NCBI GenBank assembly: GCA_026982835.1 | Contig: JALSGI010000815.1 | Span: 1 to 9,185, forward strand | Source: Planctomycetota bacterium | Lineage (GTDB): Bacteria; Planctomycetota; Planctomycetia; Pirellulales; S012-138 | DNA: 9,185 nucleotides | Reading direction: 5' to 3' | Shown here: positions 1-5,561 of the stretch, in pieces | Layout: each line of letters starts with the position of its first letter | Numbering within the stretch: position 1 is the stretch's first letter | Notes under the pieces: model-generated | What the model was told of the DNA's origin: nothing | The model's database searches: none | What the model saw: the letters and a program-made list of their open reading frames with translations, nothing else | Translations under genes and position numbers: made by a program

Positions 1-93
1 TTCCAGCACCAGCACCACGGAGCGGAAGAAGTTGGGGTCCAGCAGCGACCGTCCGGCAATGAGAAAGTACCCGCCCAACCACCTGGGATTCAT
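1..93 (-). CDS. YqgE/AlgH family (UPF0301) protein, N-terminal fragment
   Basis: Only the first 31 codons lie in the window; the gene continues beyond position 1. Reading from ATG at 91-93 gives MNPRWLGGYFLIAGRSLLDP followed by NFFRSVVLVLE. The block from GYFLIA to VVLVLE matches the N-terminal signature of the YqgE/AlgH (UPF0301) family: a 'G.LLIA...L.DPNF.RSVVL..EH' pattern. The family is small (usually about 180-200 residues) and cytosolic. Its biochemical role is not settled; AlgH was named for an effect on alginate regulation in Pseudomonas. The start is supported by an AAAGGAG ribosome site about ten bases upstream (minus strand). It follows the acyl-CoA synthetase gene on the same strand with a 163-base gap that holds hairpins and a possible promoter, so co-transcription is uncertain. 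The call rests on a short but distinctive stretch. Confidence 0.78.
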   Translation of the reverse strand, partial: MNPRWLGGYFLIAGRSLLDPNFFRSVVLVLE

Positions 94-163
94 CGCCCCC
101 TGGCTCCTTTCTGCTCGTGCCGGGAACGCTTCCAGCCCTCCTACACCACGCACTCCATTGACC

Positions 164-169
164 ATTATA
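164..169 (-). promoter_or_regulatory. Possible -10 box for the YqgE/AlgH gene
   Basis: The minus strand reads TATAAT, an exact sigma-70 -10 hexamer, 70 bases before the ATG at 93. No convincing -35 hexamer lies 16-18 bases further upstream; the position is occupied by GC-rich hairpin sequence. It is offered as a weak candidate because AT-rich hexamers are rare in this GC-rich DNA. Confidence 0.3.
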
Positions 170-182
170 GGAACCCGGGCAA

Positions 183-252
183 CCCTGCGCAGGGCCTTTT
201 CCCCTGGAAGGGGTGCGGGCAAGTGCGGCTGGTGCCGGGTCCGCCCGGGCGG
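183..252 (-). terminator. Cluster of three short hairpins after the acyl-CoA synthetase stop
   Basis: Immediately past the stop of the minus-strand synthetase gene are three self-complementary units: CCGCCCGGGCGG (241-252, perfect palindrome), CCCCT/AGGGG around a 3-base loop (201-213) and CCCTGCGCAGGG (183-194, perfect palindrome). On the minus strand none is followed by a run of T, so this is not a classical intrinsic terminator. The hairpins may still mark the 3' end of the message. On the plus strand the last palindrome is followed by CCTTTT. Confidence 0.3.
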
Positions 253-256
253 GGCG

Positions 257-1942
257 CTATGCCGTTTTTTCCTCCTGCAGCCCCAGCTCCTCCATCATGA
301 TCTCGCGGATGCGGAACTTCTGGATCTTGCCGGTCACCGTCTGGGGGAACTCCTCCACGAAGCGGATGTACCGCGGCACCTTGAAGTGGGCCAGCTTTTC
401 CCGGCAAAACTGCCGGATGTCTTCTTCGGTGAGTCCCTGGGCTTCCGGGGCGTCGCTGCGCAGCTTGATCCACGCACAGAGCTCCTCGCCGTACTTGGGG
501 TCCGGCACGCCCAGCACGGCCACCTGCTCCACGGCCGGATGGGTGAAGAGGAACTCCTCGATTTCCCGCGGGTAGATGTTCTCCCCGCCACGGATGACCA
601 TCTCCTTGATCCGCCCGGTGATCTTGTAATAGCCGTTGGGCAGCCGCACGGCCAGATCGCCGGTGTGGAGCCAGCCTTCGGAGTCGATGGCCTGGGCCGT
701 GGCCTCGGGGTTTTTGTAATAGCCCAACATGACCACGTGCCCCCGGGCGCAAAGCTCCCCCTGCTGGTTGTCGCCCAGGGTGGCCTTGGTTTGCGGGTCG
801 ATGATCTTCACCTCCACGCCCGGCAGCGGCCGTCCCACCGTCTCCACGCGCAACTGGAGCGGGTCGTCGGTGCGGGTCTGGGTGATCACCGGCGAGGCTT
901 CCGTCTGCCCATAGGCAATCGTTATCTCTCGCACCCCCATCTGGTGCACCACTTTTTTCATCAGTTCAATCGGGCAGGGGCTTCCGGCCATGATCCCCGT
1001 GCGCAGCGAGGACAGATCGCGCCCGGCAAAACTGGGATGCTCCAACTGGGCGATGAACATCGTCGGCACCCCGTAAAGCACCGTGCAGCGTTCCTTCTGG
1101 ATGGCATCCAACGTGGCCTGCGGGTCGAAGTATTCGGCCGGCACCACCATCGCCGAACCATAGACCACCGCACAGAGCGTGCCCAGCACGCAGCCGAAGC
1201 AATGGTAAAACGGCACGGGGATGCAAATGCGATCCTGGGAGGAAAGTTTCTGGCACTGGCCCACGTAGTAGGCGTTCAACAGCAGGTTGCGGTGCGAAAG
1301 CGTGGCGGCCTTGGGAAACCCGGTGGTGCCGGAGGTGTATTGGATGTTGATCGCTTCCTCGGGGCGAAGCCGGGCTTGAGCTTCTTCCAGGTCGGCCCGG
1401 TCCACCGTGCGCCCCCGGTCCAGCATCTCGCTCCAGGAGATGGTTCCCGGCGGAGTGTCCCCCTTGAGGGAAACCACCCAGCGGAGCTTGGGAAACTCCC
1501 CGCTTTGCAGCTCCCCGGGCACGGCGTGTTTCAGCTCGGGGCACACCTGGTTGAGCATGCCGAAATAGTCGGACGACTTGAACCGGTCGATGAGGAACAA
1601 GGCCACCGAGTCGCTTTGCTTCAGGGCGTATTGCAGCTCGTGGGCCCGGTAGGCCGGGTTGACCGTGACCAGCACCGCACCGATGCGGGCCGTGGCAAAC
1701 TGGAGCACCACCCACTGGGGCACATTGGTGGCCCAAATGGCCACGTGGTCCCCTTTGCCGATCCCCAGGGCCAGCAGCCCTTTGGCTGCTTCGTAGGTGG
1801 CCTGCTCAAACTCCGCCCAGCTCATCCGCAGGTGCAACTGCGGGAAGACCAAGGCATCTTGTTCGGCACAGCGCGTGGCGGTTTCCAGCAGCACCTGGGG
1901 GATGGTTTTGCCTTCGACCGGCACGGGATTTTCGGCGTTCAT
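257..1942 (-). CDS. AMP-forming fatty acyl-CoA synthetase (AMP-binding enzyme)
   Basis: This is a member of the ANL superfamily. It activates a carboxylic acid with ATP to an acyl-adenylate and transfers the acyl group to CoA, here most likely a medium- or long-chain fatty acid. Counting from ATG 1942 the protein has 561 residues, normal for the family. Visible motifs in order are the phosphate-binding loop YTSGTTGFPK (202-211), YGQTE (344-348), the adenosine-binding LHTGDLA with Asp429, the hinge region GRIKEMVIRGGENIYP (443-458), and the C-terminal TGKIQK with the adenylation lysine Lys539. The hinge motif is close to that of the ACSF2/FadD-like branch. No signal peptide is seen, so it is probably cytosolic. 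An in-frame GTG at 1969 would add nine residues. I prefer ATG 1942 because AGGA stands ten bases before it and the GTG has no clear ribosome site. The exact substrate cannot be read from sequence, and no beta-oxidation gene is adjacent. Confidence 0.93.
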   Translation of the reverse strand: MNAENPVPVEGKTIPQVLLETATRCAEQDALVFPQLHLRMSWAEFEQATYEAAKGLLALGIGKGDHVAIWATNVPQWVVLQFATARIGAVLVTVNPAYRAHELQYALKQSDSVALFLIDRFKSSDYFGMLNQVCPELKHAVPGELQSGEFPKLRWVVSLKGDTPPGTISWSEMLDRGRTVDRADLEEAQARLRPEEAINIQYTSGTTGFPKAATLSHRNLLLNAYYVGQCQKLSSQDRICIPVPFYHCFGCVLGTLCAVVYGSAMVVPAEYFDPQATLDAIQKERCTVLYGVPTMFIAQLEHPSFAGRDLSSLRTGIMAGSPCPIELMKKVVHQMGVREITIAYGQTEASPVITQTRTDDPLQLRVETVGRPLPGVEVKIIDPQTKATLGDNQQGELCARGHVVMLGYYKNPEATAQAIDSEGWLHTGDLAVRLPNGYYKITGRIKEMVIRGGENIYPREIEEFLFTHPAVEQVAVLGVPDPKYGEELCAWIKLRSDAPEAQGLTEEDIRQFCREKLAHFKVPRYIRFVEEFPQTVTGKIQKFRIREIMMEELGLQEEKTA

Positions 1943-2023
1943 GGGAGGGTTTTCCTGTTCGGGAACCACTCTCGGGGACGAGATGTCAGCAAGAGGGACT
2001 CTCCCGGCGGTTTTTGGGCTTGC

Positions 2024-2052
2024 TTGACAAGGGCCTTCAGGCCGGGTGAAAT
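2024..2052 (+). promoter_or_regulatory. Candidate sigma-70 promoter for the prepilin-type gene
   Basis: A perfect -35 hexamer TTGACA (2024-2029) is followed after 17 bases by TGAAAT (2047-2052), which matches 4 of 6 bases of TATAAT and runs into AT-rich DNA (ATATAGTAAA). The spacing is ideal. Transcription would start near 2060, leaving a leader of roughly 115 bases before the ATG at 2175. The spacer contains an inverted repeat, GGCCT/AGGCC (2032-2043), which could be an operator. Confidence 0.5.
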
Positions 2053-2083
2053 ATAGTAAATCCCGTGACTTGCGTAAACTTTT

Positions 2084-2123
2084 CCTGCGGCGGAAATCCT
2101 CTTGTTGGGCCGGCCGCTGCAGG
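2084..2123 (+). other. Hairpin in the leader of the prepilin-type gene
   Basis: CCTGCGGCGG (2084-2093) pairs with CCGCTGCAGG (2114-2123) over ten base pairs with one G-U wobble and a 20-base loop. It sits between the candidate promoter and the ribosome site. No riboswitch class is recognised, so function is unknown. Confidence 0.35.
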
Positions 2124-2174
2124 GAAGGAGTCGGGCTGCGCAGGGGCTCTGGTACCGGCTAGGGAGTACGATCC

Positions 2175-3715
2175 ATGCTCGTTCGGCCCAGGACGATCCA
2201 CTTCCCACATCGTAAAGACGTTTTCATGAGGCGATCTTCCCTCCTGGTGCAGTGTCCTTTTGCTCCGCAACGGCCCCCGGCGGCGATCTCCCGCTGCGGC
2301 TTTACGCTGATCGAAATGATGGTGGCCGTGGCCCTGAGCTTGCTGATTATGCTGGCCGTGGTGACGGTCTTCGGCGATCTGAGCGCCGGGGTGCGGGAGG
2401 CTCGGGCGCGGGCCGAACTGCCGACCGGCTGCGAATGGCCCAGGACAAACTGATCGAAGACCTGCGCAACGTCACCGCCTTGCCGGGAGCCCCCACGCCC
2501 CCGCTGCCCGAGGACAAGGCCCTGGGCTACTTCGAGTACATCGAAGGTCCCAGCCCCCGGGCGCTGAGCGGGTTGGGAGCCCGCACCATCAACAGCGAAA
2601 CCGGCACCTTCGACCCTACCGCCGGCGACGTGGACGACGTGCTGTGTTTTACCCTTCGCAGCGACGAGCCGCTGCGTGCCTCGGTGCCGCTGCAAAGCGG
2701 AGGGCGGCGGACCGTTTATTCCCACTACGCCGAAGTATGCTGGTTTATGTACGGGAATCGTCTGGTGCGTCTGGAGCGATTGATTGTGCCGGGAGCCAAC
2801 CTCAACGGCGTTGTGTTTCCCGACGCCCTGGCCGAAATCGTCCCCCTGGAGCTGAGCCAGCTGGCCCTGCGGCGCAATCGGCTGGGGCACGTTCCCCAGC
2901 AAGGCAACGCCGCCAACTGGCCCAACTTCTTCCGGTCCAACGACACGGCGGCTTGGACCGCCCGGCTCAACGGCCAGTGGGACGTGTGGCAAGGGGGATT
3001 GCAATGGCCCAACCCGAATCTGCTGGTTGCCTTGCAGTTTCTCAACATTCCCCGGCACGTCATCCTGGACAACGTGCTCAGCTTCGACGTGAAGGTGTGG
3101 GACCCGCAGGCCCCGGTGTTCCTGGTGGCCCCCCAGCCCAACTCCCCCCCGGTGGCCATCACGCCCAGCTCGCTGGTGCCGGGCACGAGCGGGCCGATCA
3201 CCGTTGATTCTCCCAACCGCTACGCCGAGGAGCTACAGGGCTGGTTTCAGGCCGGGCGGCCTGGCTCGTGGCGGGCCGGGCCGGTGACTTTTGGCACCTT
3301 TGTCGATCTGTTCTACGCCCGGCGACTTTATACCGGAAGCAACCGGGCAGCGGTGTTCCACATGTCGTGGTTCTCCGGTCCCGGCTATGGGACGTTGGGC
3401 CAATGGTCCGCCGGGGGGATGCCGGCCGTCTATGACACCTGGACCACCTTCTACGAACACGACGGCTGGGACCAGGACGGCGACAGCCTGGTGGACGAAG
3501 GGACCAACGAAGGCAATGATCCCAACAACGTCTCTCCGTTCCCCGGGGAAAACATGGATCCCCACCTGCAAAACACCCCTGATGCGGACGAAGCGGCCGA
3601 ACAGGAAGCCCCGCCGCCGTACCGGCATCCGGTGCGGGCTTTGCAGATCAAGATTCGCGTCTTCGAGCCGGATACCCGGCAGGTACGCGAGGTGACGGTG
3701 ATCCAGGCGTTTTGA
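2175..3715 (+). CDS. Prepilin-type (PilW/GspJ-like) protein, frameshifted near 2420
   Basis: This looks like a type IV pilin or type II secretion pseudopilin-like protein. The N-terminus carries a basic leader, then the prepilin peptidase site G42|FTLIE with Glu at +5, then a hydrophobic helix (about residues 48-65). ATG 2175 is preferred because AGGGAG lies eight bases upstream; ATG 2226 is an alternative giving a 25-residue leader. The first frame stops at 2451-2453 (TGA). The continuing protein is in the -1 frame and runs to the stop at 3713-3715. Rereading G2420 turns CTG-CCG-ACC into CTG-GCC-GAC, giving ELADRLRMAQDKLIEDL, a natural helix for this family. A lost G near 2420 is thus the simplest explanation. 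The restored product has about 513 residues, large for a minor pilin but in keeping with planctomycete pilin-like proteins. A D-x-D-G-D-x3-D-E loop occurs at 3470-3499. It may be a true pseudogene or a sequencing error; I see no slippery heptamer for programmed frameshifting. No other pilus or secretion gene is present. Confidence 0.8.
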
Positions 3716-3728
3716 TGCACCTCTGGCC

Positions 3729-3745
3729 CGGCTAGAAGCCAGCCG
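3729..3745. terminator. Weak hairpin between two convergent genes
   Basis: The 32-base gap between the convergent prepilin-type and AhpD-like genes holds CGGCT (3729-3733) pairing with AGCCG (3741-3745) around a 7-base loop, followed on the plus strand by CTTTA. Alternative pairings (GGCT/AGCC, AAGCC/GGCTT) overlap it. It could end transcription from either side, but the stem is short and there is no long T run. Confidence 0.3.
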
Positions 3746-3747
3746 CT

Positions 3748-4350
3748 TTAGGCTTTCGGCGGGCCGGCCTCGCGGAGCCGGTTGCGCCGCTTCCAGTCTT
3801 GCGGTTCCGGGGGCATCTCCGGTTCCAGGTCGATGCCCAGCCCGTCGCACACGCGGTTGATGTAGTTGAAATAGGCGATCACCTGCACGGCTTCGTGGAT
3901 CGCCTGGTCGTCCAGACCGACGCGGCGCAGTTCTTCCACGTCCTGGGCGTCCCACCGCCACGGCTCCACGGTGAGCTTCCAGGCGGCCTGGGCCAGGGCC
4001 CGATCCACCGGCGCAAGTTCCGCCTGGCGGAAGTCCTCGGCCACCTGGGCCACCAGCTGGTCGTTTTCGATCTCCGACCGGAGATCTTCGGCGTGCGAGG
4101 CGGTTCAGTAGTAGCAGTTGTTGGTGCGGGAGACGACCACCGCCAGCAGCTCTTTCTGGGCCCGAGAGAGCTGCCCCGGGCGGTGCATCAGGTTCACGTA
4201 GAGTCCTACCGAGCTGGCCAGCACGGCCGGGTCCAGGCTCATAATTTGCAGCACTTGGGCCACGTAGCCTGCTCGCTGCTGTGCCGCGTCGTAGATTTGT
4301 TTCAGTCGGCCTTGGGCCTCTTGGGGCGGAATGGTGCGGATAAAGGCCAT
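3748..4350 (-). CDS. AhpD-like / peroxidase-related selenoprotein (CxxU, in-frame TGA read as Sec)
   Basis: This is an AhpD-like member of the carboxymuconolactone decarboxylase family, closest in pattern to 'peroxidase-related enzymes'. These use a redox Cys pair for thiol-dependent peroxide or disulfide chemistry, probably in the cytosol. The reading frame from ATG 4350 to the TAG stop at 3748-3750 is broken only by TGA at 4105-4107. Family landmarks on both sides of the TGA are in one frame: LSRAQKELLAVVVSRTNNCY before, SHAEDLR and IAYFNYINRVCDGLGIDLE after. The AhpD tetrad spacing is exact: Glu67, Cys79 (+12), residue 82 (+3) and His86 (+4). Residue 82, normally the second catalytic Cys, is the TGA. 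Downstream lies a bSECIS-like hairpin (see 4069-4086). The full product of 200 residues fits the family. AGGAG six bases before the ATG supports the start. The downstream GTG at 4053 has no proper ribosome site, so a separate second gene is unlikely. Alternatives are a Cys-to-stop mutation or a sequencing error (TGC or TGT to TGA). Sel genes are not in the window. Confidence 0.87.
4069..4086 (-). promoter_or_regulatory. Bacterial SECIS element candidate
   Basis: In the mRNA (minus strand) GAUCUCC (4086-4080) and GGAGAUC (4075-4069) form a perfect 7-bp stem capped by the tetraloop GGUC (4079-4076). The 5' arm begins 18 nt after the TGA and the loop lies 25 nt after it. Bacterial SECIS elements are known to sit inside the coding region just after the UGA, with the apical loop about 16-37 nt away and a guanine (often GGU, as in E. 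coli fdhF) in the loop for SelB binding. Both rules are met. The stem encodes ordinary protein (D-L-R-S-E-I), so it is embedded in codons. Confidence 0.8.
4105..4107 (-). other. Selenocysteine codon (TGA) at the second catalytic position
   Basis: The minus strand reads AAC TGC TAC TAC TGA ACC GCC, that is N-C-Y-Y-U-T-A. In AhpD-like proteins this position is the resolving/peroxidatic Cys of the C-x-x-C motif. It is the only stop in an otherwise open 201-codon frame, and it is TGA rather than TAG or TAA. Confidence 0.82.
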
Positions 4351-4481
4351 GATCTACTCCTGGGTGCAGAGGGACGATATGGGCCGCCAGTTTCCGCCAG
4401 TCTTGCATGCCCCGGCGCGGACTGGCAAGCTGATGTGGGAACGTAAGGAGTGTTTTTCTCTCGAACCCGAAGGAACGAGGC
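4351..4481. promoter_or_regulatory. Divergent intergenic region with spaced direct repeats
   Basis: This 131-base gap separates the minus-strand selenoprotein gene and the plus-strand lipoprotein gene and must hold promoters for both. No clear -35/-10 pair is seen for either side. CCGCCAGT occurs twice at 4384-4391 and 4394-4401, ten bases apart (one helical turn), and the inverted core ACTGGC recurs at 4421-4426. This arrangement could bind a regulator, but none is identified. Confidence 0.3.
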
Positions 4482-4952
4482 ATGCGCAGCAGGAGCTGGA
4501 GTTGCCGATCTTGCGGCGAGAGAGTGTTGCCGGCGCTGGGATTGGTGCTTGCCGCCTGGGGGGTCTCTTGCGCCCCTTCGCACCAGGAACCTCAACGGCC
4601 CAAGGAACCGCCGTCGATCCGTTCGCTGGGCCCCTCGCACCCGGAGCCCTCGCCGCCGAAAGAGGAGCGGCAGCCCAAGGCGAAAAACGCCCAACCCGAT
4701 AAGGCCTCCCCGAGCCCCGCAAAGCCCAAGTCGGAGGCGGCCCGGCCCGCCCCGAAGTGGACCCACCAACTGGCCCAAGCCGCAGAGTACTACAAGGACG
4801 GCCCGCAACAGATGCGCCCCCCGGACGGCAAGCTGCCCGCGGGCACCAAGGTGCGCCTGCTTCGCTCCGCGGGAAGCTACGTGCTGGTGGAGAGCGAAAG
4901 AGGCGTGCGGGCCTACGTGGCAGCCGACGCGCTGAAGCCGCTGGCCCCCTAG
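4482..4952 (+). CDS. Small putative lipoprotein with proline-rich linker and SH3-like C-terminus
   Basis: The 156-residue product has three parts. Residues 1-30 look like a secretion signal: an arginine-rich start, a hydrophobic core (VLPALGLVLAAWGV) and Cys30 after GVS, a loose lipobox, so lipidation is possible but not certain. Residues 31 to about 92 are a low-complexity linker rich in Pro, Lys, Glu and Ser, probably a flexible spacer across the periplasm. Residues about 118-153 (AGTKVRLLRSAGSYVLVESE and onward through YVAADALKPL) resemble a bacterial SH3-like fold of the type often found in envelope and peptidoglycan-associated proteins. No catalytic residues are evident. ATG 4482 is supported by AGGA at 4471-4474 with GAGG just before the start. 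It is divergent from the selenoprotein gene. I do not recognise a named family, and the function is unknown. Confidence 0.75.
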   Translation: MRSRSWSCRSCGERVLPALGLVLAAWGVSCAPSHQEPQRPKEPPSIRSLGPSHPEPSPPKEERQPKAKNAQPDKASPSPAKPKSEAARPAPKWTHQLAQAAEYYKDGPQQMRPPDGKLPAGTKVRLLRSAGSYVLVESERGVRAYVAADALKPLAP

Positions 4953-4961
4953 AGCTATCCC

Positions 4962-5003
4962 CGGAGGGCTTGGAGGCCTGGAGGCTTGGGGGCGTGGAGG
5001 GGT
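4962..5003 (+). repeat. Degenerate GGAGGC-rich tract
   Basis: A G-rich run made of imperfect GGAGGCYTG-like units begins shortly after the lipoprotein stop: the GGAGG core appears several times and merges into a five-G and a four-G run. It may come from replication slippage, or it could fold as a G-quadruplex. No gene is seen in it. Confidence 0.5.
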
Positions 5004-5029
5004 GGCGAGCCGCTGGCTTCAGCTGGCGG
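5004..5029 (+). repeat. Hairpin repeat 1 (GGCGAGCC type)
   Basis: GGCGAG is followed by stem CCGCTGGC/GCTGGCGG around loop TTCA. Two of the eight pairs are G-U/U-G wobbles; all eight can pair. Confidence 0.7.
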
Positions 5030-5034
5030 AGAAC

Positions 5035-5064
5035 GGCGAGCCGGGAGCGTTAGCTCCCGGTTGC
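5035..5064 (+). repeat. Hairpin repeat 2 (GGCGAGCC type)
   Basis: GGCGAG, then the perfect 8-bp stem CCGGGAGC/GCTCCCGG around loop GTTA, then TTGC. Confidence 0.8.
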
Positions 5065-5071
5065 TCTAAAC

Positions 5072-5084
5072 GTACGTGTTTAGC
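5072..5084 (+). repeat. Left arm of a 13-bp inverted repeat
   Basis: GTACGTGTTTAGC here is the exact reverse complement of GCTAAACACGTAC at 5455-5467. The two arms enclose about 370 bases of hairpin repeats. They may be the ends of a composite mobile or amplified unit, or simply the flanks of two repeat copies. Confidence 0.55.
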
Positions 5085-5137
5085 GTAGCCAGCACAAGAC
5101 GGAACGTTTCCAAGCAAAAACGAATCGATTCTTGTCC

Positions 5138-5167
5138 GGCGAGCCGCGTGCGTCAGCACGCGGTTGC
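5138..5167 (+). repeat. Hairpin repeat 3 (GGCGAGCC type)
   Basis: GGCGAG, then the perfect 8-bp stem CCGCGTGC/GCACGCGG around loop GTCA, then TTGC. It differs from repeat 2 in the stem by paired (compensatory) changes and is preceded by TTCTTG. Confidence 0.8.
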
Positions 5168-5198
5168 TACCGTTTGTGGCCGATGCTACGCTGGCCAA

Positions 5199-5234
5199 CC
5201 GCCGGCTTACGCCGGCGGCTCGCCGTTGCAAGAA
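5199..5234 (-). repeat. Hairpin repeat 4 (GGCGAGCC type, inverted)
   Basis: The perfect 8-bp stem CCGCCGGC/GCCGGCGG around loop TTAC is followed by CTCGCC and the recurring link GTTGCAAGAA. Confidence 0.8.
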
Positions 5235-5289
5235 TCAAAGCAAGTCCACCAGGTACGTTGTTTTCTACAAAACACGCTTTTTCCTGCCC

Positions 5290-5306
5290 GGTGCGGAAGC
5301 ACCAGT
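5290..5306 (+). repeat. Hairpin repeat 5 (GGAA-loop type)
   Basis: GGTGC/GCACC pairs over five bases around loop GGAA, preceded by TGCC and followed by AGTGG. It directly abuts repeat 6. Confidence 0.65.
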
Positions 5307-5332
5307 GGCGAGCCCCGGACTTCAGTCCGGGG
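5307..5332 (+). repeat. Hairpin repeat 6 (GGCGAGCC type)
   Basis: GGCGAG is followed by the perfect 8-bp stem CCCCGGAC/GTCCGGGG around loop TTCA. Confidence 0.8.
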
Positions 5333-5362
5333 AGAGCCAAGAAAAACGCATGTCGATTTTCT

Positions 5363-5398
5363 CCGCCAGCTGAAGCTGGCGGCTCGCCGTTTGCAAGA
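5363..5398 (-). repeat. Hairpin repeat 7 (GGCGAGCC type, inverted)
   Basis: The perfect 8-bp stem CCGCCAGC/GCTGGCGG around loop TGAA is followed by CTCGCC and a GTTTGCAAGAA link nearly identical to the link after repeat 4. Confidence 0.8.
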
Positions 5399-5454
5399 AA
5401 AAACGCTCATTCTCTCCTGGCATGGAAACGCTAAACCAAGTGATGTGCTAGCCG

Positions 5455-5467
5455 GCTAAACACGTAC
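5455..5467 (+). repeat. Right arm of a 13-bp inverted repeat
   Basis: GCTAAACACGTAC is the exact reverse complement of the arm at 5072-5084 and runs directly into hairpin repeat 8. Confidence 0.55.
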
Positions 5468-5490
5468 CCGACTGAAGTCGGCAGCTCGCT
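5468..5490 (-). repeat. Hairpin repeat 8 (short, decayed)
   Basis: A 5-bp stem CCGAC/GTCGG around loop TGAA is followed by GCTCGCT, a decayed version of the GGCTCGCC tail. Confidence 0.6.
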
Positions 5491-5520
5491 GTGAGGAGCA
5501 AGAACCGGCGTTTGTTCTTG

Positions 5521-5543
5521 CCCGGAGCGGAAGCTCCCAGTGG
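5521..5543 (+). repeat. Hairpin repeat 9 (GGAA-loop type)
   Basis: GGAGC/GCTCC pairs around loop GGAA, preceded by TTGCCC and followed by CAGTGG. It is the second copy of the repeat-5 type with a compensatory T-A to A-T change in the stem. Confidence 0.65.
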
Positions 5544-5561
5544 CCCACAGCCTGCCGTCCT

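Noticed and set aside
32..2056. A 674-codon open frame on the plus strand
   Set aside because: It lies opposite the acyl-CoA synthetase, which has all family motifs. The plus-strand product has no recognisable domain, is rich in His/Gly/Leu as expected of antisense GC-rich frames, and would leave no room for the YqgE start.
2395..2455. Programmed -1 ribosomal frameshifting in the prepilin-type gene
   Set aside because: No X-XXY-YYZ slippery heptamer is seen in the overlap, so a lost base is simpler.
3748..4053. A separate 101-residue gene starting at GTG 4053
   Set aside because: It is in the same frame as the upstream part, has no ribosome site at proper spacing, and is the C-terminal half of the AhpD-like fold, so it is the post-Sec part of one protein.
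4105..4107. Reading the TGA as a plain nonsense mutation
   Set aside because: Not excluded, but the exact catalytic position, the intact flanking frame and the SECIS-like hairpin together favour selenocysteine.
3233..4483. A 416-codon open frame on the minus strand across two genes
   Set aside because: It overlaps the prepilin-type gene antisense and the AhpD-like gene in another frame, and its product is low-complexity Arg/Pro/Gly sequence.
5076..5459. A 127-codon open frame in the repeat region
   Set aside because: It runs straight through several hairpin repeats, has no ribosome site and no recognisable domain.
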